Positions 24,774-36,736 of a stretch of DNA of 64,000 nt are shown here, one piece after another. The stretch comes from Nipponacmea schrenckii (taxonomy: Eukaryota; Mollusca; Gastropoda; Lottiidae), in assembly GCA_030562195.1 (NCBI GenBank), contig JAUJPP010000003.1, positions 48,676,602 through 48,740,601 of the forward strand, given 5' to 3'. Position numbers and translations under genes: made by a program. The notes beneath the pieces are model-generated. The model was not told the DNA's origin, did no database searches, and saw only the letters and a program-made list of their open reading frames with translations. Positions within the stretch are counted from its first letter, which is position 1, and each line of letters begins with the position of its first letter.

Positions 24774-25706
24774 ATGCCTCACAAACGAAGAAATAAGGAC
24801 AAGAAAAGAAGTCGATCTGACGCTCAACTCAGTTCAGTTAGTACAAGTAGTCCATACACGGACACCGCCTCTGTTTTCGCGTCGGCAATGAACGCACTCA
24901 ACTCGCCAACTGAAGATGTTAACAATCATTATCCAACCATATCAAGTACTCCAAACAACGCACAAAATAGTGTTCAACCCTTTAGCATGAACAATGACTT
25001 AACAAATATCAGACACCAACTAGATTTCATATGTAATCGATTACATAAACTAGATACCATTGAATCGACAATTTCGGTAATAGCGAAAGATGTAGCTGAT
25101 GTGAAACTTCAAGCTAAAGGCAACTCGGATAATATTAAACTTATTGAGCAGAAACTTTATCTAATGGAAACCGGACTACAGTTTCAGTCAGTGTCACTCG
25201 AAAGTGTGCAATCGTCATCTACCTCTATTGTTAACAAAATTCAAGAACTTGAAACCTCAAATAAAATGATAAAAGAAGAATTGTTAAACGTGCAGTCGAG
25301 AAGTATGAGGGATAATTTGCTCTTTTTTGGATTAAAAGAAGACACAGATGAAAATTGCACAGATAAAGTCCTAACTTTTATCACCGAACAGCTGGGTATT
25401 ACTGATGGTAAAGACCGCATCAAAATAGATCGCGCTCACAGATTAGGGCGTATGAAACAGGTTAGTGCTAGACCTCGCCCTATAGTTGCTAAATTTAACT
25501 TTTTTCCGGATAGATCAGAGGTCAAATCTAAAGGTGCTATGTTGTCTGGAACCGAGTTTGGCATCTCTGAGCAATATCCCAAAGAAATTCTAGAGAAAAG
25601 AAAATCGTTACAGAGTATCTTTAAACGCGAAAAAGAGAAACATAATAAGGTGTATTTTGTTAGAGATCAACTGTTTGTCAACGACAGGCCATATGTTGTT
25701 GAATAG
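24774..25706 (+). CDS. LINE ORF1 RNA-binding protein
   Basis: Predicted 310 residues from the ATG at 24774 (MPHKRRNKDKKRSRSD). A basic, Ser/Thr-rich N-terminus is followed by a heptad-rich region at about 75-180 (LTNIRHQLDFICNRLHKL, IVNKIQELETSNKMIKEEL), likely a coiled coil for trimer formation. An RRM-like core follows (NLLFFGLKED, IDRAHRLGRM, RPRPIVAKFNFF) and a basic C-terminal domain (SLQSIFKREKEKHNKVYF). This is the L1 ORF1p (Transposase_22) layout: an RNA chaperone that packages LINE RNA. It ends with TAG at 25704-25706. ORF2 continues in the same frame right after this stop. Confidence 0.88.
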   Translation: MPHKRRNKDKKRSRSDAQLSSVSTSSPYTDTASVFASAMNALNSPTEDVNNHYPTISSTPNNAQNSVQPFSMNNDLTNIRHQLDFICNRLHKLDTIESTISVIAKDVADVKLQAKGNSDNIKLIEQKLYLMETGLQFQSVSLESVQSSSTSIVNKIQELETSNKMIKEELLNVQSRSMRDNLLFFGLKEDTDENCTDKVLTFITEQLGITDGKDRIKIDRAHRLGRMKQVSARPRPIVAKFNFFPDRSEVKSKGAMLSGTEFGISEQYPKEILEKRKSLQSIFKREKEKHNKVYFVRDQLFVNDRPYVVE

Positions 25707-28700
25707 GGACTCGAGGAAGAAAAACTGTCGATATTAAGTTGGAATTTAAATGGTGGTCTTAGACGAAAATTACTTGACGATGATTTTGTTCATATGTTAA
25801 AGAACCACGATGTGATTTCATTGGTTCATACTGGTTTTAACCGTACTCCACCTATCCTGGATGGTTTTAAATGTTTTACTATAAATCGTCGAAAATCGCA
25901 AAGCAGTGGTTGCTTGGCTATCTTCATAAAAGATAAGTTCTGTAAGCTTGCATCTTGTTTGGATATATGTGAACATGGCATAGTGGTTCAAAAGTTGGAA
26001 CTCTCAAAAATTAATCAAAAGAACAATGATATTTACCTATGTTGTGTATATATACCGCATGAACGATCTAATTATTATAAATACATAGACAATGATCTCT
26101 TTAGCCAGATTGAGCTGTATAGTTTGAAATATAGAAATCTGGGCATTTTTGTTGTAATAGGTGATTTTAACGCTAGAACGAGCACTATTCCAGAAACTAT
26201 CAAAGATACATTCCCACCACACCAATTCCTTAATACTGATATTGATTTAGTGAATAGACGCTCATGTGATAATTGCACTAACTCTCTTGGTCTTAAACTA
26301 TTACAAACGTGCAAAAACACTGAACTTTGCATTTTAAATGGAAGACTAGAGGCCGGTTCCTTTACATGTTTTACTCCAAACGGATCTAGTGTTATAGATT
26401 ATGCTTTGATTAACCCAATATTTCTCTCATCGGTCGTTAATTTTAATATATTAAACCTTGAAGTGTACTCGGACCATACACCACTCCATCTTGAGCTACG
26501 TTTTTCACAGAAGTCTAAAATATTAAATAGTGTTCGTAATTCTTCACCCCCCGACCAGGTATGCAGTCAAAGATTGTTAAAATGGAACTCTGACAAAACT
26601 TCTGAGCTTTACGCATCATTTACAACCGATAATACTCTCACAAACACTGTTCCATGCATCGTGAATCAATCGACTTTAGATGATCTAACTGGTGCTATAA
26701 GTAATGAAATTTTTGAGCGAGCCTATACAGTTCTAGGTATTAATGCTAGTTTTTCAAAAAATAAACAGATTCCAACTAAGAAATCAAATGCATGGTTTGA
26801 TAAGTCATGTCACACCTCGAGAGAGTTATTTATTAATAGTCGAAATACATATAACAAAATCAAAAGTGCAAAAAACAAAACAAATATGGTTCTAGCCCGA
26901 ACTGGGTATAATAAAACTTTAAAATTCTCTAAAGCGCGTTACAAAATCAACAAAGGAAAAGAAATATGTGAAAAAGCTATGTCAAACCCAAAAGAATTCT
27001 GGAAACAGATTTCAAGATATTATAAAGACGTTAAGGTAGAAACAAGTTCATTAACCTCTAATGATTTTTACCTGCACTTTAGAGAAATTTATGATAACTC
27101 CCCTTCCTTTTCAGAAGTTGGCCCACTTTGGATTCCGTCTCTTTTGTTGCCCACTCCACACTGGATTCCAAATTCACGATTCTTGAAATTGAAAAGGCAA
27201 TTAAAAAACTAAAAAATGGTAAAAGTTCTGGCAACGATGGCATTATCCCAGAGGTGGTCAAACATCTCAATAGTTTACTCCAAGGTCCAATATGCTCTTT
27301 ATTTAACTGTATCTATGATAATGGATTATATCCATCAAATTGGGCAATTTGTGACATTGTGCCAGTGCCTAAGAAAGGCTGCAAAAACGACGCTAACAAC
27401 TACAGAGCAATTACAATTATGAATGTACTAGCCAAATTGTATTCTATGCTACTTAATGACAGGATCCTGTCTTGGACAGATAGTCATTCTTTTCTCACTA
27501 ATATGCAATTTGGATTCCAGAAAAACAAAAGTACCATAGATTGTATTTTTATTCTTCAATTAATTGTATCAAAATATTTAGCAGAAGGTAGTAAAGTATT
27601 CTGTGCCTTTATAGATTATTCAAAATGTTTTGATAAAATAGATCGTAAATTATTGATAGCTAAACTAGAATCTTACGGTATTAGTACAAAAATGTTAACA
27701 TCTATCTCATCTATGTATAGTAAAATAGAGCTATGTGTAAAATACCGATGTCAAAGGTCAAAGCCCATTAACTCATTGTCTGGAGTAAAACAAGGAGACA
27801 ATTTATCTCCATTGCTATTTTTATTGTACTTAAATGATTTTGATGAATTTTTATGTGAAAACACATTAGATCCTGTAATTATTAACAATGTGATAATTCC
27901 ATGTTTGATGTATGCAGACGATACCACCTTACTTTCACTTTCACAAGTCGGCTTACAAAGGCAATTAGAGAACTTGAAAAATTATTGTGACAAATGGAAG
28001 CTCGAAGTAAATATACATAAATCTAAAGTTATGGTTTTCCAAAAAGGACACTCGGTTGCAAATTATGATTTTTACTATAACAACCAACCCTTAGAAATTG
28101 TAAAATCTTTCAATTATTTGGGTATCGAACTCAGTATGAATGGCAAATTTAACACTGCTCAGAAAGCAATTGCAGCTAAAGGTTCAAAATCACTATTCCA
28201 ATTGTATAATGTATTTGAGAGTATTGATATCGATATCAATCAGAAATGTAAATTGTTCGATTCATATGTAGGGTCTATTCTATCCTATGGGGCACCTGTT
28301 TGGGGTTTTCATACTGCAAAAGAGGTTGAAACAGTGCACCTTAAGTTCTGTAAAAGGGTACTGGGAGTGAAACCTACAACGCCAACAAGTGCGGTTATTG
28401 GTGAATTGGGGCGGTTACCTCAAAGTTTCTTAAGGCATAAACTTATTTTTAAATACTGGGTAGACCTTCTGCAATATGATAGCTTGTTACGTTTTATCTA
28501 CAAATCAGTTAGAACATCAGCTAACTGCAGACGAGGGGATAATTGGTGTTATAAACTAAAATGTCTATTAGACACGTTAGGTTTAAGTGTATTATGGGAT
28601 TATCAAGACTATATTAACTCTAAACATGTACTTTATATCTTAAACCAAAGGCTCCTGGACCAAAATGTACAAGTATGGAATAGCTCGAAAAATGAAAGTA

Positions 28701-29137
28701 TCAAATTATTTTATTATAATCTATTCACCTTTGATTTTAAAATGCAACCCTATTTACAATATGTTCATATAGAAAAATATCGCATAGCATTATCACGCTT
28801 TAGGTGCAGCTCACATTGCCTAAATATTGAAAGTGGTAGATTTGTGAAAGCCAAAAGATCCACCCGATTGTGTACAGTCTGTAATTTAAATGCAATAGAA
28901 GACGAGCTTCATTTCCTTTTAATTTGTCCCATATATAATGATCTTAGAATTCGGTACCTCCCAAAATATTATTGTAAATATCCTTCAATTGATAAATTCA
29001 TCTCAATTATGTCGTCAAACTCCAGATTGATTTTAAATTCATTATCTAAATTTATTTTTTTATTCATTCAAAAGAAGAAACGAACTTGTAGACAGTGCTC
29101 TTCCATAATAAGTGTGTATATATGTATCTATATTTGA
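25707..29137 (+). pseudogene. LINE ORF2 (AP endonuclease + reverse transcriptase), one frameshift
   Basis: The frame continues from the ORF1 stop with GLEEEKLSILSWNLNGG, the first strand of an APE-type endonuclease, then VVIGDFNARTS, SVIDYALIN and EVYSDHTPLHLEL. The catalytic Glu block reads SLVHTGFN where a Glu (SLTETG-like) is expected. Near 27116-27130 the frame shifts by one base. The rest (to 29137) carries reverse transcriptase: NGKSSGNDGIIPEVV, NYRAITIMNVLAKLYS, FIDYSKCFDKID, SGVKQGDNLSPLLF and catalytic YADD (27911-27922). The C-terminus has a zinc-binding motif (CTVCNLNAIEDELHFLLICP, then IYNDLR). The first in-frame ATG (25794) lies after the first endonuclease strand, so ORF2 needs readthrough, reinitiation or a non-AUG start. 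Confidence 0.9.
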
Positions 29138-29242
29138 TTTTTGCTATCTTTCCTTTTTTTCTTTTTTTTTATTTATATGTGAATTGTATATTAATTGTAT
29201 GTAGAGCTACAAGATAATTATCTTAAAGCTCATTTATATTAA

Positions 29243-29263
29243 TAAACTAAACTAAACTAAACT
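29243..29263 (+). repeat. LINE 3' tail, (AAACT)n
   Basis: About four units of AAACT mark the end of the LINE, about 105 bases after the ORF2 stop. Confidence 0.75.
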
Positions 29264-29977
29264 TACTTCAGTTTTGCCTTTTCTGTAAATTAAATTACGG
29301 GCTAGATGTATAAAATAGAATATTTTGTAAGAAACATAATTAGGGAGAAATGTTTTACCGATGGCAGAAACTTTTCTTTCAAAACATCGGGCGATATGAA
29401 TGAAATTACCCATAGTTTTGTTAAACTTGTTGTCGAATCTTGATTCTGGTTTAATAAAGGTACAATATTCTTACCTAATTTTGTTATTATTGAGGGTCAA
29501 AATGTAATTAGCACAGAACCAGCTTAAATCCTTCGGGTTTTATGACCAGAATTGACATACATTTAACTCCAACAAGAGTTGATGGTTGAATGTGTGATGC
29601 TTGAAACATTCTTCAAATGAAATAGGCCTATATTTACTGGTAGACTAATTGACACATTCTTTAGTATTTATAAATATGGGCGTATTTCAGAGCAGTGCGT
29701 TACTATCTGAAAGAGACAGGTTCTGGAATATAGGCCTTACTCTCCTCAACTGAATATCACTATGTGTAACTGTACTCCATGGCATTTATCAGTCATTCTA
29801 TTGATTTATTTAATTTTTCCATTATAAAGAATTTACAGTCGCACAACTTTTCCAATCATCACCAAAATCAATAGGGATGCACTCTATGTTGAAATTTAAA
29901 TACATTTAAATTTTAAAAGATATTGGGGATTGAAGAGCACAGACTGAGTACAGGATGAAGATAAATACATAATAAAG
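29264..29977. other. Non-coding sequence
   Basis: No gene or repeat boundary recognised. Confidence 0.4.
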
Positions 29978-30700
29978 CTTGCCAGGCAAGTTAATATACA
30001 CCCACTGACAGCATTGAAAAATAAATTGGGCAATTACTAAAAAAAAACATTCATTGAATATTTTTCAATGCTATTGCTTGCACTAAATTTCATCACAATT
30101 CTTTGAAACCTGCAGCTTCTATGTAACCACAATACCATTTTGATGCAATTTTAAGGAAAGGAAATAACTCTAAAAAAGTTCCGGGAAAAGCGTCAGATTC
30201 AAACTTTACCAACATTTTATCTATTTCAATACTCATACCAAGTTTAATCAAAATCTATTTAAAATAGTAGCTTCTTTTGAACAAAAACAAAAAATTTGAC
30301 GCAATTTTACAAAGTCAAGGACAATAACCCAACAAAATGGTCAAAGTCGAACTTGACTACTGTCTTATCAATTCCAATGCTTACACAAAGTTTCATCAAA
30401 ACCCATTGAATATTGTATGTTTTGTTGCATCATCAATAAAATTTAGACAAGATTTTAGTAAGTCAAGGACAATAACTCAAAAACTGTCCAATTAAAAATC
30501 GTCAAATTCGAACTTAACTGCCGTCTTATCAAATTCAATACTCATACCAAGTTTCATTAAAATCCATTGAAAATTGTATCTTCTATTTCACCCACAATAA
30601 ATTTTTTACACAATTTTACTTAAATAACTCAAAATACGTTACCATTAGATACAATAGGGGGATATCTTTTATAGTTTTGCCCTTCCAAGGTAAGACTTTA
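29978..30700 (+). mobile_element. Second tandem-core repeat family
   Basis: It opens with a hairpin, CTTGCCAGGCAAG (29978-29990), followed by TTAATATACACCCAC. Three imperfect core units of about 155 bases follow, each with a phrase like CCAAGTTTCATTAAAATCCA (near 30239, 30391, 30549) and CAAGGACAATAACTCAA. The same opening hairpin and following bases occur at 63505-63535. This resembles another mollusc-type tandem-core (HINE-like) element, unrelated in sequence to the one at 2580. The right end is unclear because the segment is caught up in the duplications that follow. Confidence 0.6.
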
Positions 30701-32824
30701 TTTTATAATTTACACCAGCTACCAACATTGAAATTCCTTGAGGTAATATTATCATTAAATTTAGAATTGTATTCTTTTTTTAGATTTCTGAACTATGTCT
30801 AATCTATTTTCTTTTAGATCAGAGTGGTTTGTTAATCTGTCGATTAAATAAGTTAAATTTTTACAAATAATTTCACACGTTCAGCTTCAGCCACTAAAAC
30901 GCAAAGTTAAGGTCGGGACTTGGAATGAATTATGTGACGTATGTATAAACATCTAAAAAAAACGTCCCTGAACATATCTAAAAGTGTGGAGAACTGAACA
31001 ATTGATCAAATACAGAACCTTTTCGAATAAAACTACAAGATATGACGCGACAAATATCAAGAAAAATTCTTACAAATATTAGTTGTGTAGAAGAAAAAAA
31101 TCATTGAAAGAGCAGCTTATTCCAGTTTTATAGATATTATCGAAACTGAACTGAAGCAACGAGTGTCACAACTAAAGCCATTAGCATGTTCATCAAGAAA
31201 GGGGGGAAGTACATAAACCTGGAATGACAAACTTTCAAAACTATGGCAACAGGGAAAAGTGTAAGAAACACAGATCAAATAGAAAACTACAAGAAATCTG
31301 CGAGGCAAGAGACATTTTTGAAAAATATAATTGTTTGCCGTTTGAGTGTACGAATTAGACAGAAATTAATTTCCCATGAAGGGAGATAACTTGTTAATAG
31401 TGAGTGATGTTTGATTAGGACTTAGTCCACCAATTCATTTGCAATCTAATTCCATGTTAAATCACAAAATTCAACCTTCTAGAACTTTTTCCAGAAATCT
31501 CGTTGAAAATTTTCTGATATGTCACATGAAAGCCAGGCCAATACTTGGTTTCTGTACAAAAATCCAATATAGCATGACAAACAAAATGGTCAAAGTCGAA
31601 CTTGACTACTGTCTTATCAATTCCAATGCTTACACAAAGTTTCATCAAAACCCATTGAATATTGTATGTTTTGTTGCATCATCAATAAAATTTAGACAAG
31701 ATTTTAGTAAGTCAAGGACAATAACTCAAAAACTGTCCAATTAAAAATCGTCAAATTCGAACTTAACTGCCGTCTTATCAAATTCAATACTCATACCAAG
31801 TTTCATTAAAATCCATTGAAAATTGTATCTTCTATTTCACCCACAATAAATTTTTTACACAATTTTACTTAAATAACTCAAAATACGTTACCATTAGATA
31901 CAATAGGGGGATATCTTTTATAGTTTTGCCCTTCCAAGGTAAGACTTTATTTTATAATTTACACCAGCTACCAACATTGAAATTCCTTGAGGTAATATTA
32001 TCATTAAATTTAGAATTGTATTCTTTTTTTAGATTTCTGAAGTATGTCTAATCTATTTTCTTTTAGATCAGAGTGGTTTGTTAATCTGTCGATTAAATAA
32101 GTTAAATTTTTACAAATAATTTCACACGTTCAGCTTCAGCCACTAAAACGCAAAGTTAAGGTCGGGACTTGGAATGAATTATGTGACGTATGTATAAACA
32201 TCTAAAAAAAACGTCCCTGAACATATCTAAAAGTGTGGAGAACTGAACAATTGATCAAATACAGAACCTTTTCGAATAAAACTACAAGATATGACGCGAC
32301 AAATATCAAGAAAAATTCTTACAAATATTAGTTGTGTAGAAGAAAAAAATCATTGAAAGAGCAGCTTATTCCAGTTTTATAGATATTATCGAAACTGAAC
32401 TGAAGCAACGAGTGTCACAACTAAAGCCATTAGCATGTTCATCAAGAAAGGGGGGAAGTACATAAACCTGGAATGACAAACTTTCAAAACTATGGCAACA
32501 GGGAAAAGTGTAAGAAACACAGATCAAATAGAAAACTACAAGAAATCTGCGAGGCAAGAGACATTTTTGAAAAATATAATTGTTTGCCGTTTGAGTGTAC
32601 GAATTAGACAGAAATTAATTTCCCATGAAGGGAGATAACTTGTTAATAGTGAGTGATGTTTGATTAGGACTTAGTCCACCAATTCATTTGCAATCTAATT
32701 CCATGTTAAATCACAAAATTCAACCTTCTAGAACTTTTTCCAGAAATCTCGTTGAAAACTTTCTGATATGTCACATGAAAGCCAGGCCAATACTTGGTTT
32801 CTGTACAAAAATCCAATATAGCAT
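30327..32824 (+). repeat. 1249 bp tandem duplication (units YX-YX)
   Basis: 30327-31575 and 31576-32824 are nearly identical (offset 1249; for example ACAAAATGGTC at 30332 and 31581). Differences include C to G at about 32041 and a T/C change at about 31507/32756. Each unit joins a tandem-core part (Y) to a part (X) that begins CTGAACATATCTAAAAGTG and contains a minus-strand 63-codon frame. That frame recurs unchanged because the DNA was copied, not because it is a gene. Confidence 0.93.
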
Positions 32825-35800
32825 GACCATGAAATTTTGAACTAAACAAAATGAAAGTAAACCACTATTTTATCAACATCCGCTTGACTGTCACTTCACA
32901 CAAAACCACTATTTTTAGAAATAACCTTCCGCCAATTAAATTTCTCATTATCTCAGAAATTCTAAAAGGAAATGCAATTTCAGACATCAAATTGCAAATC
33001 TAGACCAAAAATTAGTCAAAAATGGAATTGCAAAAACCCACAAAGGAAGGGAGAAAGAGGATTTCTAAAAATAGAACGGACTAAATTCGTAAGGACAGTT
33101 AAGTTTAGTCTTTGATATCAGCTTAAGCTGGCAAGGACGTTAACTATATATAGTTATTTGCCACCACCCCAGTAAAGTGTTTGTTTTGGTCATTAAAGGG
33201 AGGTGACCAAGCAGCTAGTCAAGCAGTAAATTTTTATTATTTTTTTTATGGTAATTATGTATCAGTAGTTTGTATATATTATTATATTTTCTATTTTTAT
33301 ATGCGTTTTATTTTGCTGATTAGTAAATTAGTTTTTGTGAGTATGAATGTTTCCATAGAGATTACGAAGTTTGGAAGGTACGTCCAACGTATCACTCTAG
33401 AGAGTCTCTTTGCACTACGAATGGGTACAGTTTCTGAATCAGTTTTTCCTGGGTGGCGAAGAGACTTGATGATCACGCTTATGTCAATAAATATAATATT
33501 TATATATTTTGTTTGTTAGTATGTGTTTAGTATATGAAGAGTTTATATGGCTGTATAATCATCTGGGGAGGGGATATTTTGCAAGAGTTGTCGATATGCT
33601 ATGGGAAAGCTTATGAAGGTATATGAATCCGGCAATAAACAGGACTTTCGGAAAAAAATTGGAATCGCTCGGATGATCGGAAAAGTTCAATACCAATGAA
33701 GATAAAAACAGAAAGCGAATTCTCGAGTGCCAGAGAGATCTTACAGCGATGGAAACTTGACTTTCATAATTTACTGAACAATCTTTTATATAGTGAATTC
33801 GATGACAAGAATTTGGATTTTATTAAGACTCGAAGTCGGAAGTCACACAATCCCTGAACATATCTAAAAGTGTGGAGAACTGAACAATTGATCAAATACA
33901 GAACCTTTTCGAATAAAACTACAAGATATGACGCGACAAATATCAAGAAAAATTCTTACAAATATTAGTTGTGTAGAAGAAAAAAATCATTGAAAGAGCA
34001 GCTTATTCCAGTTTTATAGATATTATCGAAACTGAACTGAAGCAACGAGTGTCACAACTAAAGCCATTAGCATGTTCATCAAGAAAGGGGGGAAGTACAT
34101 AAACCTGGAATGACAAACTTTCAAAACTATGGCAACAGGGAAAAGTGTAAGAAACACAGATCAAATAGAAAACTACAAGAAATCTGCGAGGCAAGAGACA
34201 TTTTTGAAAAATATAATTGTTTGCCGTTTGAGTGTACGAATTAGACAGAAATTAATTTCCCATGAAGGGAGATAACTTGTTAATAGTGAGTGATGTTTGA
34301 TTAGGACTTAGTCCACCAATTCATTTGCAATCTAATTCCATGTTAAATCACAAAATTCAACCTTCTAGAACTTTTTCCAGAAATCTCGTTGAAAACTTTC
34401 TGATATGTCACATGAAAGCCAGGCCAATACTTGGTTTCTGTACAAAAATCCAATATAGCATGACAAACAAAATGGTCAAAGTCGAACTTGACTACTGTCT
34501 TATCAATTCCAATGCTTACACAAAGTTTCATCAAAACCCATTGAATATTGTATGTTTTGTTGCATCATCAATAAAATTTAGACAAGATTTTAGTAAGTCA
34601 AGGACAATAACTCAAAAACTGTCCAATTAAAAATCGTCAAATTCGAACTTAACTGCCGTCTTATCAAATTCAATACTCATACCAAGTTTCATTAAAATCC
34701 ATTGAAAATTGTATCTTCTATTTCACCCACAATAAATTTTTTACACAATTTTACTTAAATAACTCAAAATACGTTACCATTAGATACAATAGGGGGATAT
34801 CTTTTATAGTTTTGCCCTTCCAAGGTAAGACTTTATTTTATAATTTACACCAGCTACCAACATTGAAATTCCTTGAGGTAATATTATCATTAAATTTAGA
34901 ATTGTATTCTTTTTTTAGATTTCTGAACTATGTCTAATCTATTTTCTTTTAGATCAGAGTGGTTTGTTAATCTGTCGATTAAATAAGTTAAATTTTTACA
35001 AATAATTTCACACGTTCAGCTTCAGCCACTAAAACGCAAAGTTAAGGTCGGGACTTGGAATGAATTATGTGACGTATGTATAAACATCTAAAAAAAACGT
35101 CCCTGAACATATCTAAAAGTGTGGAGAACTGAACAATTGATCAAATACAGAACCTTTTCGAATAAAACTACAAGATATGACGCGACAAATATCAAGAAAA
35201 ATTCTTACAAATATTAGTTGTGTAGAAGAAAAAAATCATTGAAAGAGCAGCTTATTCCAGTTTTATAGATATTATCGAAACTGAACTGAAGCAACGAGTG
35301 TCACAACTAAAGCCATTAGCATGTTCATCAAGAAAGGGGGGAAGTACATAAACCTGGAATGACAAACTTTCAAAACTATGGCAACAGGGAAAAGTGTAAG
35401 AAACACAGATCAAATAGAAAACTACAAGAAATCTGCGAGGCAAGAGACATTTTTGAAAAATATAATTGTTTGCCGTTTGAGTGTACGAATTAGACAGAAA
35501 TTAATTTCCCATGAAGGGAGATAACTTGTTAATAGTGAGTGATGTTTGATTAGGACTTAGTCCACCAATTCATTTGCAATCTAATTCCATGTTAAATCAC
35601 AAAATTCAACCTTCTAGAACTTTTTCCAGAAATCTCGTTGAAAACTTTCTGATATGTCACATGAAAGCCAGGCCAATACTTGGTTTCTGTACAAAAATCC
35701 AATATAGCATGACCATGAAATTTTGAACTAAACAAAATGAAAGTAAACCACTATTTTATCAACATCCGCTTGACTGTCACTTCACACAAAACCACTATTT

Positions 35801-36733
35801 TTAGAAATAACCTTCCGCCAATTAAATTTCTCATTATCTCAGAAATTCTAAAAGGAAATGCAATTTCAGACATCAAATTACAAATCTAGACCAAAAATTA
35901 GTCAAAAATGGAATTGCAAAAACCCACAAAGGAAGGGAGAAAGAGGATTTCTAAAAATAGAACGGACTAAATTCGTAAGGACAGTTAAGTTTAGTCTTTG
36001 ATATCAGCTTAAGCTGGCAAGGACGTTAACTATATATAGTTATTTGCCACCACCCCAGTAAAGTGTTTGTTTTGGTCATTAAAGGGAGTTGACCAAGCAG
36101 CTAGTCAAGCAGTAAATTTTTATTATTTTTTTTATGGTAATTATGTATCAGTAGTTTGTATATATTATTATATTTTCTATTTTTATATGCGTTTTATTTT
36201 GCTGATTAGTAAATTAGTTTTTGTGAGTATGAATGTTTCCATAGAGATTACGAAGTTTGGAAGGTACGTCCAACGTATCACTCTAGAGAGTTTCTTTGCA
36301 CTACGAATGGGTACAGTTTCTGATTCAGTTTTTCCTGGGTGGCGAAGAGACTTGATGATCACGCTTATGTCAATAAATATAATATTTATATATTTTGTTT
36401 GTTAGTATGTGTTTAGTATATAAAGAGTTTATATGGCTGTATAATCATCTGGGGAGGGGATATTTTGCAAGAGTTGTCGATATGCTATGGGAAAGCTTAT
36501 GAAGGTATATGAATCCGGCAATAAACAGGACAAAAAAAATTGGAATCGCTAATGATCGGAAAAGTTCAATACCAATGAAGATAAAAACAGAAAGCGAATT
36601 CTCGAGTGCCAGAGAGATCTTACAGCGATGGAAACTTGACTTTCATAATTTACTGAACAATCTTTTATATAGTGAATTCGATGACAAGAATTTGGATTTT
36701 ATTAAGACTGGAAGTCGGAAGTCACACAATCCC
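30965..36733 (+). repeat. 2.9 kb tandem segmental duplication (XYXZ-XYXZ)
   Basis: 30965-33850 and 33851-36733 are near-identical tandem copies (offset 2886; the second is 7 bases shorter after an indel near 33645/36533). Each contains X, Y, X and a unique part Z. Part X starts at 30967, 32216, 33852 and 35102. The join from Z to X shares TCCC with both parents, which suggests microhomology or replication slippage. Visible differences are few (for example GAGGTGACC against GAGTTGACC, and GAATCAG against GATTCAG). Very recent duplication or misassembly would both explain this. Confidence 0.92.
33040..33845 (+). other. Part Z of the duplication, possible LINE linker fragment
   Basis: A frame near the end of Z (second copy 36590-36725) reads SSAREILQRWKLDFHNLLNN then LLYSEFDDKN, resembling the linker between endonuclease and reverse transcriptase in LINE ORF2. 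There are no flanking domains, so this is a weak call. Confidence 0.25.
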
Positions 36734-36736
36734 GGG

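Larger units (their letters stand above)
24717..29263 (+). mobile_element. Non-LTR retrotransposon (LINE), near full length
   Basis: Contains ORF1, ORF2 (endonuclease, reverse transcriptase, C-terminal zinc-binding motif) and a short 3' tail of AAACT repeats. Long open frames with only one frameshift in ORF2 suggest a recent insertion. A 3' end of short tandem repeats instead of poly(A) is usual in CR1/L2/Jockey-type LINEs, while ORF1 looks L1-type; I leave the clade open. The true 5' end probably lies to the left of 24717. Confidence 0.9.

Noticed and set aside
31117..35443. Identical 63-codon minus-strand frames (MPRRFLVVFYLICVS) at four places, and 101-codon plus-strand frames at two places
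   Set aside because: They recur because the DNA is tandemly duplicated. No homology, no splice context, and the frames overlap repeat units.
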